This document shows positions 26,391 to 36,910 of a DNA stretch of 64,000 nucleotides, one piece after another. The translations under genes were made by a program, and so were the position numbers. Where the stretch lies: the NCBI GenBank assembly GCA_944470555.2, contig OX104127.1, forward strand, positions 43,203,934-43,267,933, written 5' to 3'. Source of the DNA: Heterobilharzia americana. Lineage: Eukaryota; Platyhelminthes; Trematoda; Strigeidida; Schistosomatidae. Below the pieces are notes generated by a model, which saw only the letters and a program-made list of their open reading frames with translations, was not told where the DNA came from and made no database searches. Each line of letters opens with the position of its first letter. The stretch's first letter is position 1.

Positions 26391-26831
26391 CACGCATCAT
26401 AGCTGAGTAAAGGACAAATACTTGCCTATATGGTGGATACAAGAAACGTTTCCATAATTATTTATCACTCACAAAAAACGTTCCACATAATTTATATCTG
26501 CATCCACTGGACACTACCAAAGTTACCAAAGTAATTCTGTGTTCAAAAAAAGTTTTACAATTCCTCTAATTGATTTGGCCACCAAAGAAAAAATATTGTC
26601 AGCGAAATATGTCAACCTTCTATCAACCACACAGACTAATTAAAGGGAAAGGGTGTAATGTCCACCAGAAGTACCTTGGAAATTGGAGAAACGCAAGAAA
26701 AGCCTTCTCCCTTTTTCGATGCAGAATAAAGATGAATAAAACTATGAAAAGAAATGAAGGTGCCCGGTCAATTCAAAGTGTAACATGACTGAGTTGCTTC
26801 TTTCAGTTGCTTATCGTAGTTTAGTAAATAG

Positions 26832-27036
26832 AATTATCGCTTGTATTGTACCGTCGTTGGCCGGACACAATTGATCTGTCTCTGTTGGCATATGGGCTCC
26901 TGTGTGAGTGCTTCTATCTATCTTTACTATGATTAGAACACAGGTATATCGAGGCATCCGTACAGGAGCCCATATGTCAATAGAGGCAGATCAAATCTGT
27001 CTAATCAACCACAGTATACAATACAAGCAATTATAC
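26832..27036. repeat. Imperfect hairpin (72-bp arms)
   Basis: Positions 26832-26903 are about 80 percent complementary to 26962-27036, with a 58-base loop. The shared core is 'catatgggctcctgt' and its complement. It lies 25 bases upstream of the hammerhead SINE. The mirror copy is at 44201-44405. Confidence 0.8.
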
Positions 27037-27060
27037 TAAAACTATACTCGTCAGGCAACA

Positions 27061-27240
27061 AGTGGCTATCGTGGCTCGGTGGTCTAGTGGAAAATGTTCT
27101 TACGTTTGGAGCGATCGCTAATCGATTCCGAACCCCGGTGAGGACAGCATCAATTACTGGGAGCTGGCAGGTGCATCCAACTGACGAGTCCCAAATAGGA
27201 CGAAATGCACATCATAGACTCCACTGCTAGGCACTAACCA
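27061..27240 (+). mobile_element. tRNA-derived SINE with hammerhead ribozyme (Sm-alpha-like)
   Basis: An RNA polymerase III box A match lies at 27080-27090 (TGGTCTAGTGG, all fixed positions of TRGYNNARNNG). A degraded box B, GATTCCGAACCCC, starts near 27124, at roughly tRNA spacing. The element ends in a hammerhead module (27171-27225). The order tRNA head, linker, ribozyme, short tail is that of the schistosome Sm-alpha SINEs. Such elements are transcribed by polymerase III and copied by the machinery of other retrotransposons. An identical copy but for a single base in the tRNA part lies in the other arm. Confidence 0.75.
27171..27225 (+). ncRNA. Hammerhead ribozyme, type I, Sm-alpha-like
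   Basis: The conserved boxes are intact: CTGACGA at 27181-27187 (CUGANGA rule) and GAAA at 27202-27205. They are joined by stem II, GTCC (27188-27191) pairing with GGAC (27198-27201). Stem III is very short (27205-27212), as in Sm-alpha, with one mismatch. The predicted cleavage is after C27213 in an AUC triplet. Stem I is poorly paired, so activity may be weak. The stretch from CTGA through GGACGAAA differs from the remembered Sm-alpha sequence by one base, at the position of CUGANGA that may vary. Confidence 0.75.
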
Positions 27241-28344
27241 TCATTAGTAATTTAGTAAAATTTGAAAGAGTAAAATATTTCTTGTGTTTAGACTTATCGT
27301 CAACGAAGAGAATATAGGCAGCAAAGCTGTTTCCATAATGAATGAGAGGAGAATGAGCGTATTCCTGGGGTGAGATGAAAGGCATGATCTAAACAAATAT
27401 TCAAGAGAAGGGAGATATAGCATCACGAAAATAACCGGAAGGAGCACAGGACACTCATAAAGCAGGAAAGATATCAGTACTCTAATATGTTAAATGACGA
27501 ATAAAATATGATAAAGGAAATGAACAATCAAAAATGAAGACAAGTAAACATCATGAGCTACACTACTTGATCTTAGTCAGTAGACATAAAGCTGATGGAG
27601 AATATTTGTAGCTCAGGTGGATAATTTTGATGGTATTGTGCTCTCTTAGGTGGACAATTTAATCATGGAGCTTTCGTTACCATTATCGACAAAATCATCG
27701 GCACAAAATTTGAAGGCATCTACAAGACATAAAACTGTATACATAAAAGGGTAAAGGAGTAAATTCAAAATAGAAGAAATTTCGAATTTTAGAAATGTGC
27801 GGCTAACAGTAATCAACTCAACTCGTTTGTAAATCATCTAGATATGGATTTTCAAGTTGATAGAAAAATGGTTATGACCAGTGAATAAGTGATGGATACA
27901 AGATAGAAGTGATGACCTTAAAGACTACACGACTACATACAATTGTTACTGAGACGAAAAGGTACAATGGACATCTAAAAGTATTTATTTTGATACTGTA
28001 TGCTAGTTAAGCTGGAAAGTCATATTAACAACAATTTATGTAAGAATGTGAAGATTAGTGATTCACTATACATGTCTAGTGTTGAATAAATTGTTTTAAG
28101 TATTCACTGACTTAGTTCAAAGCATTTTCACTACAGCATTGTGTGTCAAACTTCCAAAGTATATTTTTCAAAGTACTGTTTGACAAAAGACTCATTAACT
28201 TTGTTCATCTATATTTATTGAAAACGAATCTCATCATTCTAATTTCTTAATAAAGCAAGAAGAAAGACATTGGTAGACTAAAATGAGTTCATTTCATTTC
28301 ACCGCCTCTTATCACCTTCAGACATTTGAAATGAATCATTATTA

Positions 28345-28560
28345 CCATTATTATTTTCCCCTTTGGTTCCTAGTGGAATATAGGGCTTCAGTAGCACGTC
28401 TCCATTGCACACTCTTCTCTGCAGTCGTGTCAACCTGGCACCACGAGTGCCCATAACCTTTCATTTCATCCTCACACCATCTCCTCCATTACACCCTCGA
28501 ACACTCAACTCGTCGTTTCCCATCTGGGTTCCACTCAAGCATCTGGCCTTGATTAGCCAT
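28345..28560 (-). mobile_element. RTE retrotransposon 3' tail, 5'-truncated
   Basis: About 215 bases match the last coding and tail segment of the RTE copies at 33618 and 49802. They contain the 'cctagtggaatatagggctt' stretch, the equivalents of the GRPRVTWRR and RRATEAL segments, and TAA-rich sequence at the 3' end (28345-28360). It is mirrored at 42661-42876. The insertion therefore predates the inverted duplication. Confidence 0.8.
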
Positions 28561-31500
28561 TCGAGACAGTCACTCGAGTGGTTGCATGTGGGAGAAGTGA
28601 TCCAGATAGTTGTTTCACTTATACACAGTGAAATGCACAATTTTTGCTGCTGATAATTGTTCCCTTTATACAAGCACTCTGAATACTGTTCACAGTGCAA
28701 ATATTTCACAGTCGTCTCCTGACAGTTAAAGGCATATCCATGGATAACCTGCTCAGGTGACATACAACTGACCGAAAGAAAAGAAAGAGTTATCTTATCC
28801 TATGAAGCATTACATCCTGCAGCGTGAAATAGATAAGGGGAAAAATACATGAAAATATTGCAATATGAATAGTGTGGTCCTGCGAAATACGAACCTATCC
28901 TATGATTGCTTTAGAGCAAAAGTTATAAAAGGATGGCATAGCAGGTTATCTGAGAAGTCAGTATAAGTGCTACATAGAATCCCAGGGAATAAAACTGAAA
29001 AGAAATGGAGATGCCTCTGTCGGCTAGTACACACTTAGTCATCGGAAGTATAACATCATACTTCATACTCATGAAACTGTCATCGAGAAAGATGAATATC
29101 CATGTGAGTAGAAAGTGACTCAAACTCTTCTTCACTAACCTCTTTCACCACCGACGTCATCTGAGAATAGTGTGAATTACTTTTACCACTCGAGGTGAAA
29201 TAGAGGTGAAACAGATACTGCTTCTCTGTGAAAATGATGTTCACTCCACGTTCCATTGGGTATCTGTATTGTAAAAGTGATGGATGCATGAAAATGATGC
29301 CACAACTGACAACATTTTATCTGGTATATTTGTGCTTCGTCACCAGAAGCATGTCTGCATTGAACGACAGGTGGAATAACGTGTTCCCACAGCTTTGTCG
29401 ATTAAAAATCTGTTATTTGCAGCGATGTGGTTTATGTGTCAAGACTGATTTCAGTTTCCAAGAAACCTGTCCTACCAATATATATTCAATGCAATATGAA
29501 GGGTAAAAGACATTTATCTTCTAGAATTTCGCCGCAGGATGTAGAAATCCACACACAATAGATAGAAGCATCAATAGGAGAACACACGAATAGACCGTTA
29601 CTGGAAGCAAGGTAGTTATGACTGTGTCAGTCAAAACGAATTGTAGTCAGGACACCGTTTTGTGTTGTGAAAGTTAGGGTGGTAGTAGTACGAGGTGAGG
29701 TGAGAAATATTTCACATTGATACGATCTTCTTGGAGAACGAAGACGAAGGAGATTATTGCGAAGTGTGTGAAAAAATCAGATGAAAATATTCTGAGTAAT
29801 CATTAGTGGAGAAGAGAGTGACTTATGTTCACATAGCAGTCATCGGAGATCAGATATCAGAATGTGTCACTCACACCATCTGTATGCAGTGGTGAAGCTC
29901 TAGCAATGCAGAGGTGGAAGTCACAATTGACGGTATACCTACCTGTTTTCCATTCACTTCCCTCACACCTGAGACTAAATCTCTCGTGTCCATGTCCTCC
30001 TTTCAATGTAACATAAACTCAACTTTATACTATTTACAATTCTCATCTGACTGTCATGCACACAACGCTGGAACGTTGATGAGTGATTACCCCGCTTTCT
30101 TTGCGTGCAAGTGTGTGTGCTTCATGGAACTGATAAGAACTCCTTTCTACGACTGTACTACACCTGCTGATGGATGGCGATAAGCTGAAAACACGGCGCC
30201 TTTTCCACCCACATAAACATGTGCAAAACGCATTCACATTTCAGTTTATCATGTTGCCTGAGTTGATGTAAACTGTGAAACTTCGAAATTGCTCATCCTA
30301 AATCAGGCATCACATACAGGGAAACAGTGTTACACTCTTATCATTGAAGAAAATATCTCGACCAAAATGATTGCTTTATCTAACTGTATTACCTATAGGT
30401 TATGTATGATCGAGTTATTCATCTCTATTTCACTTCATAAACAAGTCAACAAGATGCTTCATCTTCTTCATTGCAAGTGATCACTGCTCTCTTCCGCGCT
30501 TCATCCTCCCTGTCAGCACACAGAGTGAACTGGATCACCGAACAATGCCATAAACAAGCATTCAGTGCATCAACGTTACTCTACATTTGACCGACGCTGA
30601 ACTCGTGAATTGAAGATCAGGTGTGAGGTTTCACCTACTCCATAGAAAAGCTCCATTACAACTGCTCCTATGAAGTAGGCTACATTGAACGTGTTATTAG
30701 GCTAGTCTATTGTCTGATTTTCCGACATGCTCCATCCTGGTTAACCGAATGACAAACACGATCACTACATGACACAACCATCTGAAATCTGGTTGAAACT
30801 GCACACCGAGTTGATATTAGGAGCGTCTTCACAGTCAGTTATCATATTCCTAATAAACTGAACAGTGCCATGCGAGCACCTTTTCTATAATAAAAGCTTC
30901 AGTTGCACTCAAACTCGTAGGGAGGATTCGCGTGTTGTCGCAAGCGAAAACATGCGGCGCTAAGAACCTCAGTTTTACTACACTAATGAAAGTTGCTCAG
31001 TGGTAACTACATTCACGTCTCCCTGATGTCTACACATCGACCGACGGTAAGTGTACCCAACCATGCATCATTGCAAGCATGTCAAGCTCGGTACTTTCTT
31101 CGTATTACACTACCACACTTGAATGTATTCCAAATGAATGGACAGTAACACCATTAATAAATGGACATTGCAATTACATAACATCATATAGATTTCATAA
31201 GTAGTGTGTTGGCAATTGTAACAGAATATTCTTGAAAATACTTCTTCAATTGTATCCCAGTGTTTCTGAAAGCTATCAACTCTCGTGATAGCATATGCTG
31301 AGAGATTCGAATTGCCCCAAAAATTGTTTGGAATAAAGTGGATATTATTACTATTATTATAGTAGAGATGTCAGACATGATTAATTCTGAAAGTGCTTGG
31401 AACACACGTCATCAGGCTGTGTCACACATCCCAAAATTCGCAAACATATTATTGCACAATCGCCATCGGGTGGCCAGTCTGTCATAATCTTCTGCACTTG

Positions 31501-32744
31501 TGCAAACCACAAATACGCTTGTTGAAAACAATTTTGTCCAGTATCAGTAAACACCGGCTACATTTAATAACCTATATTATACACTGAATAGCTATGGAAC
31601 ATAGTGATATCAATGACAGTGAATAATGCTGCCCACAAATACTGAGGAACGTGAAGGGAAATCAACTTCCCAATTGATTTTCAATAGATCAAATTGGTCA
31701 GTTCGAGTAGCACTCACCATGAAATTGCACAGTTTTACACCATCCATGTCCACCGCGTCTACTCATGCTTCCAAAACACTCGAGTAAAGATAACAAGATC
31801 GTCGTCATCATTTTTATTTCAGTTGAACAGTAAACAACGAGGGCTACATAGGTTCGATTGGATCAAATCAGATTAGACATGATTTGATTTATCCTGACTT
31901 GTCTTGATTGGATGGAACATCATCAATTCTCGTTGTCACTGGAACACGCTGCCGATTGCCACTATCTGGACATTACACTTCCACCCGCTGTTCCTATAAA
32001 AGTAAACAATGCTCGAATAACTGCATATGCGTTTCAAATACGCTCGAAAATGATTAGACAATCGAGCAGTACACAAACTCACTCCTCACTCCACCAGCTG
32101 AACCAGATTTTGCATGAAACAACAGCAGCATTAGTATGTAAGTGGTAGATATCAGGAAGCAAGACTTCAAGAATGCAATAACTTGTCTGTTTCGAATGTG
32201 ATCTGAGTACATTGGTAATGATTGAGGTTGAAGTCTCAAAACCTACTGTGCTATTTATAATTATGTGTTCTGTATTTCTTACCAACATTCAGCCAATCAC
32301 AGTTCTAATACGTGTCGGTATGTGTTTGTGTGTTGCACTCAGAAAAATTTGTTTGTCACGGTATACTTCAAATTTCTTTGCAATAACAGTGTCCATCATG
32401 GGAATGCTATGTCTTCGACGGGTGTCCATTAATGGTCAATATGATTTCACTTGGTTCTGCTGCACATTGATTGTGTCGCTAACATTTAGAAGTGATTGTG
32501 CTTATAACATAACGGAAAATTGAGAAAGTGAATGACAAAGTGACATTCAGTGTGGTTGGATCGCGAAACTACTCTCTACTGTCACTGTTATTATTATTCA
32601 AGGTGTTTTATTTTGTGGCGAATTCTATCTGAATAGTCGAATGTTTTTGTTCATTACGTTTGGTACGTTGTGACCACACTTTTACTTGTCGAGTCAATTT
32701 ACATTAAAGCAAACAGTGGTGTGACAGTAGTATTGATTAAGATT

Positions 32745-32940
32745 AAATGCGGTAATTCGCTTGGTTGTGGCTGGCAGAAAAATCTAGGACGTACGATTCG
32801 TCCTATTCACGAATCACTCGTCAGCTGAATGTACCTGCACTCTAGTGATTTATGTTTTTCCCACTGAGACACGGACTTCGTATCCATCGTTTCAAACGCT
32901 GATGCGTTATCCACTATTTCATGGAGGCCGATGAATAACA
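32745..32940 (-). mobile_element. Decayed tRNA SINE with hammerhead remnant
   Basis: On the - strand a degraded tRNA-like head (about 32940 to 32880, with an AGTGGATAACGC-like box A area) is followed by a CTGACGA box (32824-32818). Stem I pairs partly across the site. The second box reads GAAT instead of GAAA, near 32796, and stem II is altered, so cleavage is unlikely. The order of parts is the same as in the SINE at 27061-27240. Confidence 0.6.
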
Positions 32941-33440
32941 TTTGATCTGTTTACTCTAGACTGTGATCAAAATGTTCACCTTCACAAGAGCCATCTTGGT
33001 TAACTCAGTGTTGTCAACGTACGCAAAGTATTTCTGCCATTTTCTATGAAAAGGTAGATCATGAGCTCATTTATAAAGAAACCAATATAATTCAACTTAC
33101 TTTTTGTCTCCATTATCTTGGTTGTTACATATATTTCACTAACTACATACCATCATAGTTTTAAATACAGGTTTCTGATAGTAGGACGATAGTCACGGAA
33201 TTTAGCAACTTCAGGCAGTGAGAGATTCTTTAGTTCAGGATGCTCTGAGCATCGATCGCTTTGGTTGATCGTGTTCTGAAAGTTGACAATTGAATAAATA
33301 CTACATGTTCTTTCAACCCTGAGAAGGATGTTGACTGATATATTAGATTAGATAATGCGAAGAACTATCGATGTAGGGTCAGTTTCATTCTACCGTATGC
33401 AGACAACAAGGAGAATGTATGTTCTCAAAATATCCTCATA

Positions 33441-33443
<3 letters not shown>

Positions 33444-33516
<73 letters not shown>
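33444..33516. repeat. (TA)n microsatellite
   Basis: About 36 TA units with one interruption near the end. It is self-complementary and a likely site of length variation and assembly uncertainty. Confidence 0.97.
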
Positions 33517-33771
33517 CAGTGGTTCAAGGAAGAGACTATTTTCACGTTTTCATTCAGTAAGTTGCACAATATATGCCCCCAGGATTTAACGACAACAAAC
33601 AGTTCATGATTCTAATTATTATTATTATTTATTGTTAGTCCCTTGGGTTCCTAGTGGAACATAGGGCTTCAGTAGCACGTCTCCAGTGACCTCTGTTCTC
33701 TGAGATCTTTAGAACCTGGTTCCACGACAGCCCAGAAGCTCTCATTTCCTCTTCGCACGATCTCCTCCATG

Positions 33772-35106
33772 TCACCCTCGGACGTCCAACTCGTCGCTTC
33801 CCATGGGGATTCCACTCGAGCAACTGGCCTGACGCGTGATGTCCTCAGTCGGCCTTCTCAGTGCATGCCCAATCCATCTCCACTTCCTCCTGCATATTTG
33901 TTGCGTGATAGGTTCTTGGTTGGTTCGTTCCCAGAGCTCCTTGTTGCTTATTCTTTCTGGCCATCTGATCTTCAGTAGCGAGCGTAGGCGGCAGTTGTTG
34001 ATGAATGTCTGTAGTTTATTGGAAATCCCTTTCGTGACTCGCCAAGTCTCTGAGCCATACAAGAGCACTGACTTGACTGAATTGGTGTTGAAAATCCGTA
34101 TCTTGTTCCACATGCTGAGTGCAGAAGATCTCCACATTGGTTTCAGGCTAACGAACACCTGTCTTGCTTTTCCGATTCTGACATTGACGTCTTCGTCCGT
34201 CCCGCCTGTAGATGAAACAGTGCTTCCTAGATAAGTGAAGGAGGTTACTTCCTTTAAGTTTCTCCCGTTGATGGTGATTGGAGTTTGTTGTTGTTGTTGA
34301 TGGTGGTGGTGCGGTATCTTCATCACCTCTGTCTTCTCTATATTCACCTGAAGTCCCGTCTTCTCTGCCTCTTCTATCAACTTGTTAGTTTTTGCCTGCA
34401 GATCTTCAAGTTTATGTGACATCAGGCACAAGTCATCGTTGGCGAAATCCAAGTCTTCTAGGTTCTTTTCCGCAGTCCAGCCAGCGTATCCCCTCTTCTC
34501 TCTCCCCACTGTTTGCTGCATGATCCAGTCCACCACAATAAGGAATATCATGGGGGATAGTAGGCAACCTTGTTTCACTCCTGTCTTCACTTCAAAAGCA
34601 TCACTGAGCTTCCCATTGTGAATTACTTGGCATGTGGCATCTTCATTTAGTTGTTGAATGAGGCGGATAAAGGTTTGCGGTACTCCGTAGTAGTGAAGCA
34701 GCAGCTGCCAAATTACTTCTCGGTCGATGCTGTCAAAGGCCTTCCCAAAGTCGATGAAGTTGAGGTAGAGAGCTGATTGCCATTCTATGCTCTGTTCTAT
34801 GATGATGCGAAGCGTTGCAATTTGGTCTGCACATGATTTGTACTTCCTGAAGCCTACCTGTTCCGGTCGTAGTTTTGAATCCAGTACATCTTTAAGCCTC
34901 TCCAGGATGATGCGGCCTAATATTTTGCTTGCTTTGGGTGGACAGGAGAGTGATTCCGCTAAAGTTCTTGCAAACACTGAGGTCTCCTTTCTTCGGCAGT
35001 TTGACAAGGTAACCCTTCTTCCAATCACTAGCCAGGTACCTTCTCTTCCTTCCACACCTTCTGCAATAGTGGTGTGGTGTGAGCATGTCCGCTGTTGTCT
35101 CTGCAT
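33772..35106 (-). pseudogene. RTE copy A reverse transcriptase palm and thumb
   Basis: This 444-codon frame contains GFRKYKSCADQI (from residue 85), motif A FIDFGKAFDSID (117-128) and motif B VKTGVKQGCLLSPM (173-186). Motif C reads FANDD at residues 221-225, where active RTE enzymes have FADD; an asparagine has been added between A and the first aspartate. Motif D follows as VNIEKTEVMK, then FTYLGSTVSSTGGTDEDV and NKIRIFNTNSVKSVLLYGSETWRV. Translation then slips out of frame near 33820; the true carboxy terminus (GKRRVGRPRVTWRRSCEEE) is open at 33823-33635. The first 40 residues are a wrong-frame leader. Confidence 0.85.
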
Positions 35107-35686
35107 CTGTTCTCAGTGCTTCTGGCGGTATTCCATCTGGTCCTGCTGCTTTCCGACATTTCAGTAGCTTTATGGCTTTCAGGACTTCCATTTTCGTTGG
35201 GGGATTTATGTTCACTTGTAATTCAGCGGCTGCAGGTGGTATTTCTCGACGAAGTTCAGGTAGTGGTCGATTCAAGAGCTTCTTGAAGTGGTCGGCCCAT
35301 TGTTTCATTTGTTTCCCTTCTTTCGTAATTAAATTTCCTTCTTCATCTTTTATTGGTTTCATCTGTGTTGATCTCTTCCCAGATAGCAACCAGGTTATTT
35401 GATACAATGTCGTCAGGTCTCTCTTACCTGCAGCCTGTTCTGCTTCACTTGCCAGTGTTTCATAGAAGTGTCTATTGTCTTTGCGTGCACTCTTCTTCAC
35501 TTCTTTGTCCAGTGTTTTATACTTTGTGCTCAGTTCCTCTTGTCGTTGGGCGTCCTTGCACTGGTTTATCTTCTGTTTCACCATCCTCCTCTCCTCTATC
35601 AGCTTCCATGTATCCATCGAGATCCACTCCATTCCTTGTCTTCTTTCTTCTTCCTTCCTAATACTGTTGTGCAGGTTTCTTTCCAC
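34892..35686 (-). pseudogene. RTE copy A linker and polymerase fingers
   Basis: This 264-codon frame continues the endonuclease frame after a frameshift. It has a basic helical linker (KKSARKDNRHFYETLASEAE), then KCRKAAGPDGIPPEAL and SDWKKGYLVKLPKKGDLS, the conserved fingers entry of RTE polymerases, ending in ITLLSTQSKQNI. Another frameshift leads into the frame 35106-33772. Confidence 0.8.
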
Positions 35687-36711
35687 ATAGCTTTCAAAGA
35701 CTTCCAGTGTTCTTCCACACAGGCTTCGTCAAAGATGCTCCTCGATATCGCCCGTTTTGTCTTGATGGCTGCCTTGAAGATCTCCTTTGTAGTTTCATCC
35801 TTCAGTTTCCGAGTGTTGTACTTGAGTTGAGGTCTATCACCAGCTTCCTTGAAGGCTTTTAACTTGATTTGTAAGGTTCCTTGCACTAGATATTGGTATG
35901 AACCTACATCTGCTCCTCTTCTTGACCTTGTGTTAAGTAGACTGCGTCTCCATTTTCTTGAGATTGAGATAAAGTCGATTTGATTTTTAGTGTGTCCATC
36001 TGGTGAAGTCCATGTCGCTTTGTGGATATCCTTGTGCCTGAACACACTGCCTCCAATCACCAAATCGTTGAATGCGCAGAATTCTGCAAACAATTCTCCA
36101 TTCTCATTCATTTCACCTAGCGCCTCTCGACCCATGGTTAGTTCTCTTCCCGTGTTGTCCCCTCCCAGTTTGGCATTCACGTCACCCCAACCATTAGAAT
36201 TTTGATATCGCCTACTGCGGTGATGTCTTGTCCAGTGTTGATTGCAGTTGTCTGTAGAATTCCTCCTTTTTTTCTTGCTCTGCATTATTTGTAGGTGCAT
36301 AGCCAGGCATTGTATGATTGTGACCTTTCTTCCTTTTGAGTTGAATCTTGCTGTCATTATCCCGATGCTGGAGGAGATTGGTTCCCACTGCATGAGAGCC
36401 TTCGATGCTCTTGAGGACATCATGATAGCCACTCCAATTCTCAGTGTGCTCGTGGTTGCCGTCTGGGTGATAATATCGGAGTAGATTATTGACTTCTCTC
36501 CAGTTGACAGTTTGAATTGTCCACTCCCATTGCATCTGCTTTCGCAAATCCCAAGCACTTCGATGTGATACCTTCTCATCTCCTTTGCAATCTGGGCTGC
36601 CTTACTGGGTTCAAACATGGTGCGGATATTCCATGTCCCCACGTTTACTTTCGCTTTCATCGAGGGAGAGAAGACACATCGGCCAATTGGCTTCCTGAAG
36701 ACTTTCACCAA
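35599..36711 (-). pseudogene. RTE copy A endonuclease region
   Basis: This 370-codon frame begins MVKVFRKPIG. The endonuclease starts at VNVGTWNIRTM (about residues 22-32), followed by GICESRCNGSG (about 55-65), where the E is a metal-binding catalytic residue. GDVNAKLGGDN and TWTSPDGHTKNQIDFISIS hold the later catalytic D, N and D. The histidine motif at the end is not clear. Around residues 130-172 the sequence runs in the wrong frame; the correct reading (GYAPTNNAEQEKKEEFYRQLQ) is in the overlapping frame 36547-36212. So at least two compensating frameshifts are present. The frame ends within the linker to the polymerase. Confidence 0.8.
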
Positions 36712-36910
36712 CCAAAGTCATTTCGCCTCTCCGATTCCTGCGAGGAATAATTTTGTTTTCATTTTTTATATATTGTTTGTGCTTTGAAGTTTCTTTAGCG
36801 GTTAGATTTGTTTTACGGGGTAGGGTTGCTAGCCCTATGCCCAACCTTTCCTCTTTACCCGCTCTTAGGACCGACTAGTAACTAGTGAACTAGTTAACCA
36901 GGCGAGGTTA

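Larger units (their letters stand above)
26388..32555. repeat. Large inverted repeat, left arm (6168 bp)
   Basis: This stretch is the reverse complement of 38666-44849. Paired coordinates sum to 71237 from the outer edge to about 28003 and to 71221 from there to the inner edge; one 16-bp indel explains the change. Only a few single-base differences were seen (for example near 27078, 31664 and 32408). Short open frames inside occur as identical mirror pairs in the other arm, but none resembles a known protein. Inside lie a hairpin, a hammerhead SINE and an RTE tail. At both edges similarity stops abruptly, within a few bases. Confidence 0.95.
32556..33606. other. Spacer of the large inverted repeat, left part
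   Basis: Single-copy within this window apart from the SINE at 32745-32940 and the TA microsatellite. No gene seen. Confidence 0.6.
33618..36910 (-). mobile_element. RTE retrotransposon, SR2-like, full length (copy A)
   Basis: The element is about 3.3 kb. Its 5' end (36910) matches the 5' ends of copies at 53108 and 61456, and its 3' end is TAA-rich. It encodes one polyprotein, apurinic endonuclease followed by reverse transcriptase, as in schistosome SR2/SjR2 elements. The polyprotein is split over the frames 36711-35599, 35686-34892, 35106-33772 and 33823-33635. Imperfect 11-bp flanks (33607-33617 and 36911-36921, 9 of 11 equal) look like an aged target-site duplication. It sits in the spacer of the large inverted repeat. 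The frameshifts make it non-autonomous. Confidence 0.88.

Noticed and set aside
27080..27140. A functional tRNA gene.
   Set aside because: Box B is disrupted, the acceptor stem does not close, and the sequence continues into a SINE ribozyme.
31912..32148. Other mirrored short frames in the arms (for example 28461-28763, 29228-29506, 29914-30183).
   Set aside because: They are conserved only because the arms are nearly identical. 28461-28763 is partly the RTE tail. None resembles a protein family.
32212..32523. A 103-codon frame, mirrored at 38698-39009, with hydrophobic stretches that look like membrane segments.
   Set aside because: Its presence in both arms follows simply from arm identity. 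It has no known domain, the Met is weakly placed, and similar hydrophobic frames arise easily in AT-rich DNA.
34382..35830. Long + strand frames over RTE copy A (for example 34787-35167, 35399-35830).
   Set aside because: They are antisense shadows of the reverse transcriptase and are repeated in copy B at the same places.
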